Of a stretch of 64,000 nucleotides of DNA, positions 61,401 through 64,000 are shown piece by piece. The number at the start of each line of letters is the position of its first letter. Position 1 is the first letter of the stretch. The stretch comes from Anagrus nilaparvatae (lineage: Eukaryota > Arthropoda > Insecta > Hymenoptera > Mymaridae). Location: assembly GCA_022575985.1 (NCBI GenBank), contig JAKSXM010000137.1, positions 23,268,001-23,332,000 of the forward strand, in the 5' to 3' direction. Below the pieces are notes generated by a model that was not told the DNA's origin, made no database searches, and was given only the letters and a program-made list of their open reading frames with translations. Both the position numbers and the translations under genes were made by a program.

Positions 61401-63216
61401 TTATTCTAATTTACTTTTAACAACAGAGAACCTATTCAACTTACTAAAAATGAATAAAATAATATTGTACACGAAAGTAATAAGTAGAATGAAGCAGAAT
61501 AATATAAATCCATAGACATCAAGCATTCTAAGTTCCCACCATTTTAAATCAAGTGCTGGTGATTTTAAAGAATTTGGACCATTTCTTATGACGTATTCGA
61601 TCCAGAACATCGCTGTATCTACTGGGCTCATCGGCTTGTCCCGAAATAATTTCGAATAATATCTTGCATTTTTTCTAGAAAAAGTAAAAATAAGTTCAAT
61701 TTTCCATTTTTTGTTTTGATAAAATCAATCAGTTACCTATAAACTGGATTTTGCAAAACTTTGTTTAAAGCCTCATCCAATGAAGCAGTTGTTAAATTAT
61801 TTAAATCTAATTTTATCGTCATGTTTTTTGCTACCATTGATTCAACATTTCGAAATTGCTCACTAAATATTGGAACTGAAATTGTAGGGATTCCGTGATA
61901 TAGAGCTTCAAGACAACCAAGTAATCCACCGTGATTTATGAATAATTTTGTATTTTTATGACCTATAAGATAAATTTTATTAAATAATTTTTCAAGTATT
62001 GTAACTTTTATTTCAATAACATACTTAATATTGCAAATTGCGGTAGCCAAGAAAGCGTTTTTACATTTCCTGGTAAGCCAGGTGGTAATTTCGTAGAATT
62101 CTCAATTTTCATTAAAACCCGAATTGGTGATATTTTTGAAAATGATTGATATAATCCTTTTATAAATTCATTAGGCATTGTCTCGATTGCTAACATCGAA
62201 CCAAAAGAAACACAAACAACACCATGTACACTTTCATCCATAAGTTTTCGTAAGTCCTATAAAAAGTGTTTAGAAAAATCATTAACAACTTTTATTGGAC
62301 ATTATTCAATTAATATTTTTCTTACTGGAGGTAAAAATGTGCTATTTTTATCAATGTGGATTCCAGCTATATGCACCAATCCAGGAGTAACAGGCTTGAC
62401 GCCGTGCATAATGTAATCAGAATTGACTAATGTCAAAGCAACACTTTTTTCAACTGTTCGAATGTCTGGAATATTTGGACTTAAATATTTTCTCATTGTC
62501 ATTGTTTGGTTATGCTCCGTTAAAAAATCAAATTTGAATTTGTGATACAAATCAACTACAAAGTTTGTCAACCTGTCCGTAAATTTAAGATGATTGAAAT
62601 TTCCTTGAAGAGCATTTGGTACAAATGCTGGATTGTCGGCATTACCAATTATATTACTATGCCAGGGAAATTCCATTGACGATGAAATAGCTACGACTGG
62701 AACATTAAGAAGATGGCCAAGGCCCAGAAAGCAGCTAGCACCAAATGCCTGAAAAAATAATATAATTTAATAAAAATAAATAAATGTTTACTTTTAATAA
62801 ATATGACTTACTTCGGCTATTACCAAATCATAAGGAGGATTATCAGGTAAATTTTTTAAAAAGTTTTGAATTTTTTGTGTTGCGAGAAGTTGACATAAAT
62901 CGTTACCAAGACTTAATGTAATTTCATCAGAAACATCATATTGACTATTTGTATAAAAATCAATTTTAGTTATATCCTCAGAAGATTCTGCTTCTAACTT
63001 GATAATTGTTGTATAATTTTTTAATGGATATTTTAATGGGTAATGAGAAATGACATCAACTTCATGACCACGTTTTGCTAAATTAGTCATAACAGCTTCG
63101 AATATTGCATTATGGCTCCTGCATTCAAATGGAAAAATGCCTAAAATTCTTGATGAATTACTTGACGAAAATATTGAAAGTAACAATAAGTAATATATAT
63201 TTTTAAATTTGTCCAT
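61401..63216 (-). CDS. UDP-glycosyltransferase, array gene E, 5 exons, 519 aa
   Basis: Intact UGT. Exons on the - strand: 63216-62812, 62748-62326, 62256-62025, 61962-61737, 61674-61401. Signal peptide (1-20), His35 (CRSH), signature LFINHGGLLGCLEALYHGIP with FSEQFRNV, C-terminal helix, tail VKSKLE (KxKxx). Exon 2 begins AFGASCFLGLGH, where C and D have MGFGH. Its third intron is unrelated to that of C and D, and the fusion codon at that junction gives Ser (ILSHKNTK) rather than Gly, as in gene A. It shares a perfectly identical stretch with gene D over intron 4. The LINE remnant separates it from gene D. Confidence 0.92.
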
Positions 63217-64000
63217 TTTAATTTTGTTGGAACAAAATCTTGTTAAAAAATGTATAAGTATTAATAATACATATGTTACATTTCAAATTAATAAAAGTAA
63301 ACTATTTATCATTTCACGTTTGTTTGAAATTTAATACTAACATATAAAATAGATTTTAAATATTAGCATTTGATAAGGAAATAAAAATTTATTCGCATCA
63401 TTGCAAAAGATAAGATTTAGCACTTATTTTAAAGAACTTAAAATAATTTTGCACGTTATTTACTTATGTTTATTAAAAGGAATTTCATTATCTTATTTTA
63501 TAATGCAAACGTAAATTGTATGAAAAGTATAAAGAAATGAAAAGTTATAATTGCTGATTACGAATAATTATATAATTTTTACTTTTTATTTAAAACTTCT
63601 ACCTCAATTTTGGGTCGGTTGACTTAAGAGTTACTCATTAGCAAAGTACAAAATTAAACCATTTTAGTATGGTTCCTCTGAAGCTCAAATAAAATCCTTA
63701 TTAAAAAACTGTAAAAGTTTAATCATCGGAAATTTTTTGCATCCTAATATCAGTTTAGCTTCAAGGGGTCAATTTTGCTTATTTTTTTGCCTATTTGGCA
63801 GTCGAGTTATAAAACTTCTTCCATAAGAACCTGTCAAAAATTCATAAATTTTGAATGTAACATGTTTTCTCTTGTTTAATTGTTTAATTCAAAAATCCTG
63901 AAAAAATTAAAATTTTGATATTTGATTTGATATTTATTTATTGTATTTATTTAATTTAAATTTTTATTATATTTACATTTTTAGATAATTATTTTAAATT
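63217..64000. other. UGT E promoter region and flanking DNA to the window edge
   Basis: GATA motifs at 63371-63378 and 63408-63415, the latter directly after CATTGCAAA, echo the arrangement upstream of UGT D. No further UGT exon begins before the window ends. Confidence 0.45.

Noticed and set aside
1..64000. CRISPR arrays, operons, rRNA or other prokaryote-type systems.
   Set aside because: No regular spacer-repeat array or operon structure; the DNA is clearly from a spliced animal genome.

Overview
The window is nuclear DNA from an insect with a very AT-rich genome. The evidence is spliced genes with GT/AG introns, a teashirt/tiptop zinc-finger gene, insect seven-transmembrane odorant receptors, a UDP-glycosyltransferase (UGT) tandem array, and many short inverted-repeat DNA elements. 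The odorant receptors carry a hymenopteran-looking N-terminal 'GVWP/GIWP' motif. A hymenopteran, perhaps an AT-rich parasitoid wasp, is my best guess, but this is inference and no species can be named.

Layout. (1) 1-13.5 kb, + strand: the 3' part of teashirt. It has an internal acidic exon (5028-5322), a probable alternative first coding exon (6525-6556) and one long terminal exon (7007-10634) with all the zinc fingers, followed by an extremely AT-rich probable 3'UTR. The first exon of the long isoform lies upstream of the window. (2) 15.66-22.34 kb, - strand: two intact tandem odorant receptor genes, each 6 exons and 408 aa, from a recent duplication that included the promoter region. Each has since gained different mobile-element insertions in its introns. 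(3) 22.4-45 kb: a mostly gene-poor stretch with inverted-repeat elements, G-rich dispersed repeats and islands of higher sequence complexity. It holds one small two-exon gene (33.2-34.5 kb, +) with a TATA box, a non-coding first exon and a 149-aa secreted protein I do not recognise. (4) 45.0-63.2 kb, - strand: a UGT array with one C-terminal relic fused to a tandem repeat and five apparently intact genes of 519-521 aa. All five share the same 5-exon structure and intron phases, and neighbours show mosaic sequence exchange. (5) 59.0-61.0 kb: remains of a non-LTR retrotransposon inside the UGT array, with the reverse-transcriptase end on - and a PHD-like/coiled-coil ORF1 on +.

The genes do not form one pathway. 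teashirt is a developmental transcription factor. The odorant receptors and UGTs are environment-response families (smell; conjugation of toxins or odorants) that grow by tandem duplication. Exon coordinates below were derived by hand from splice signals, reading-frame continuity and comparison among paralogues in the window. No database search was possible, and exact repeat boundaries are approximate.
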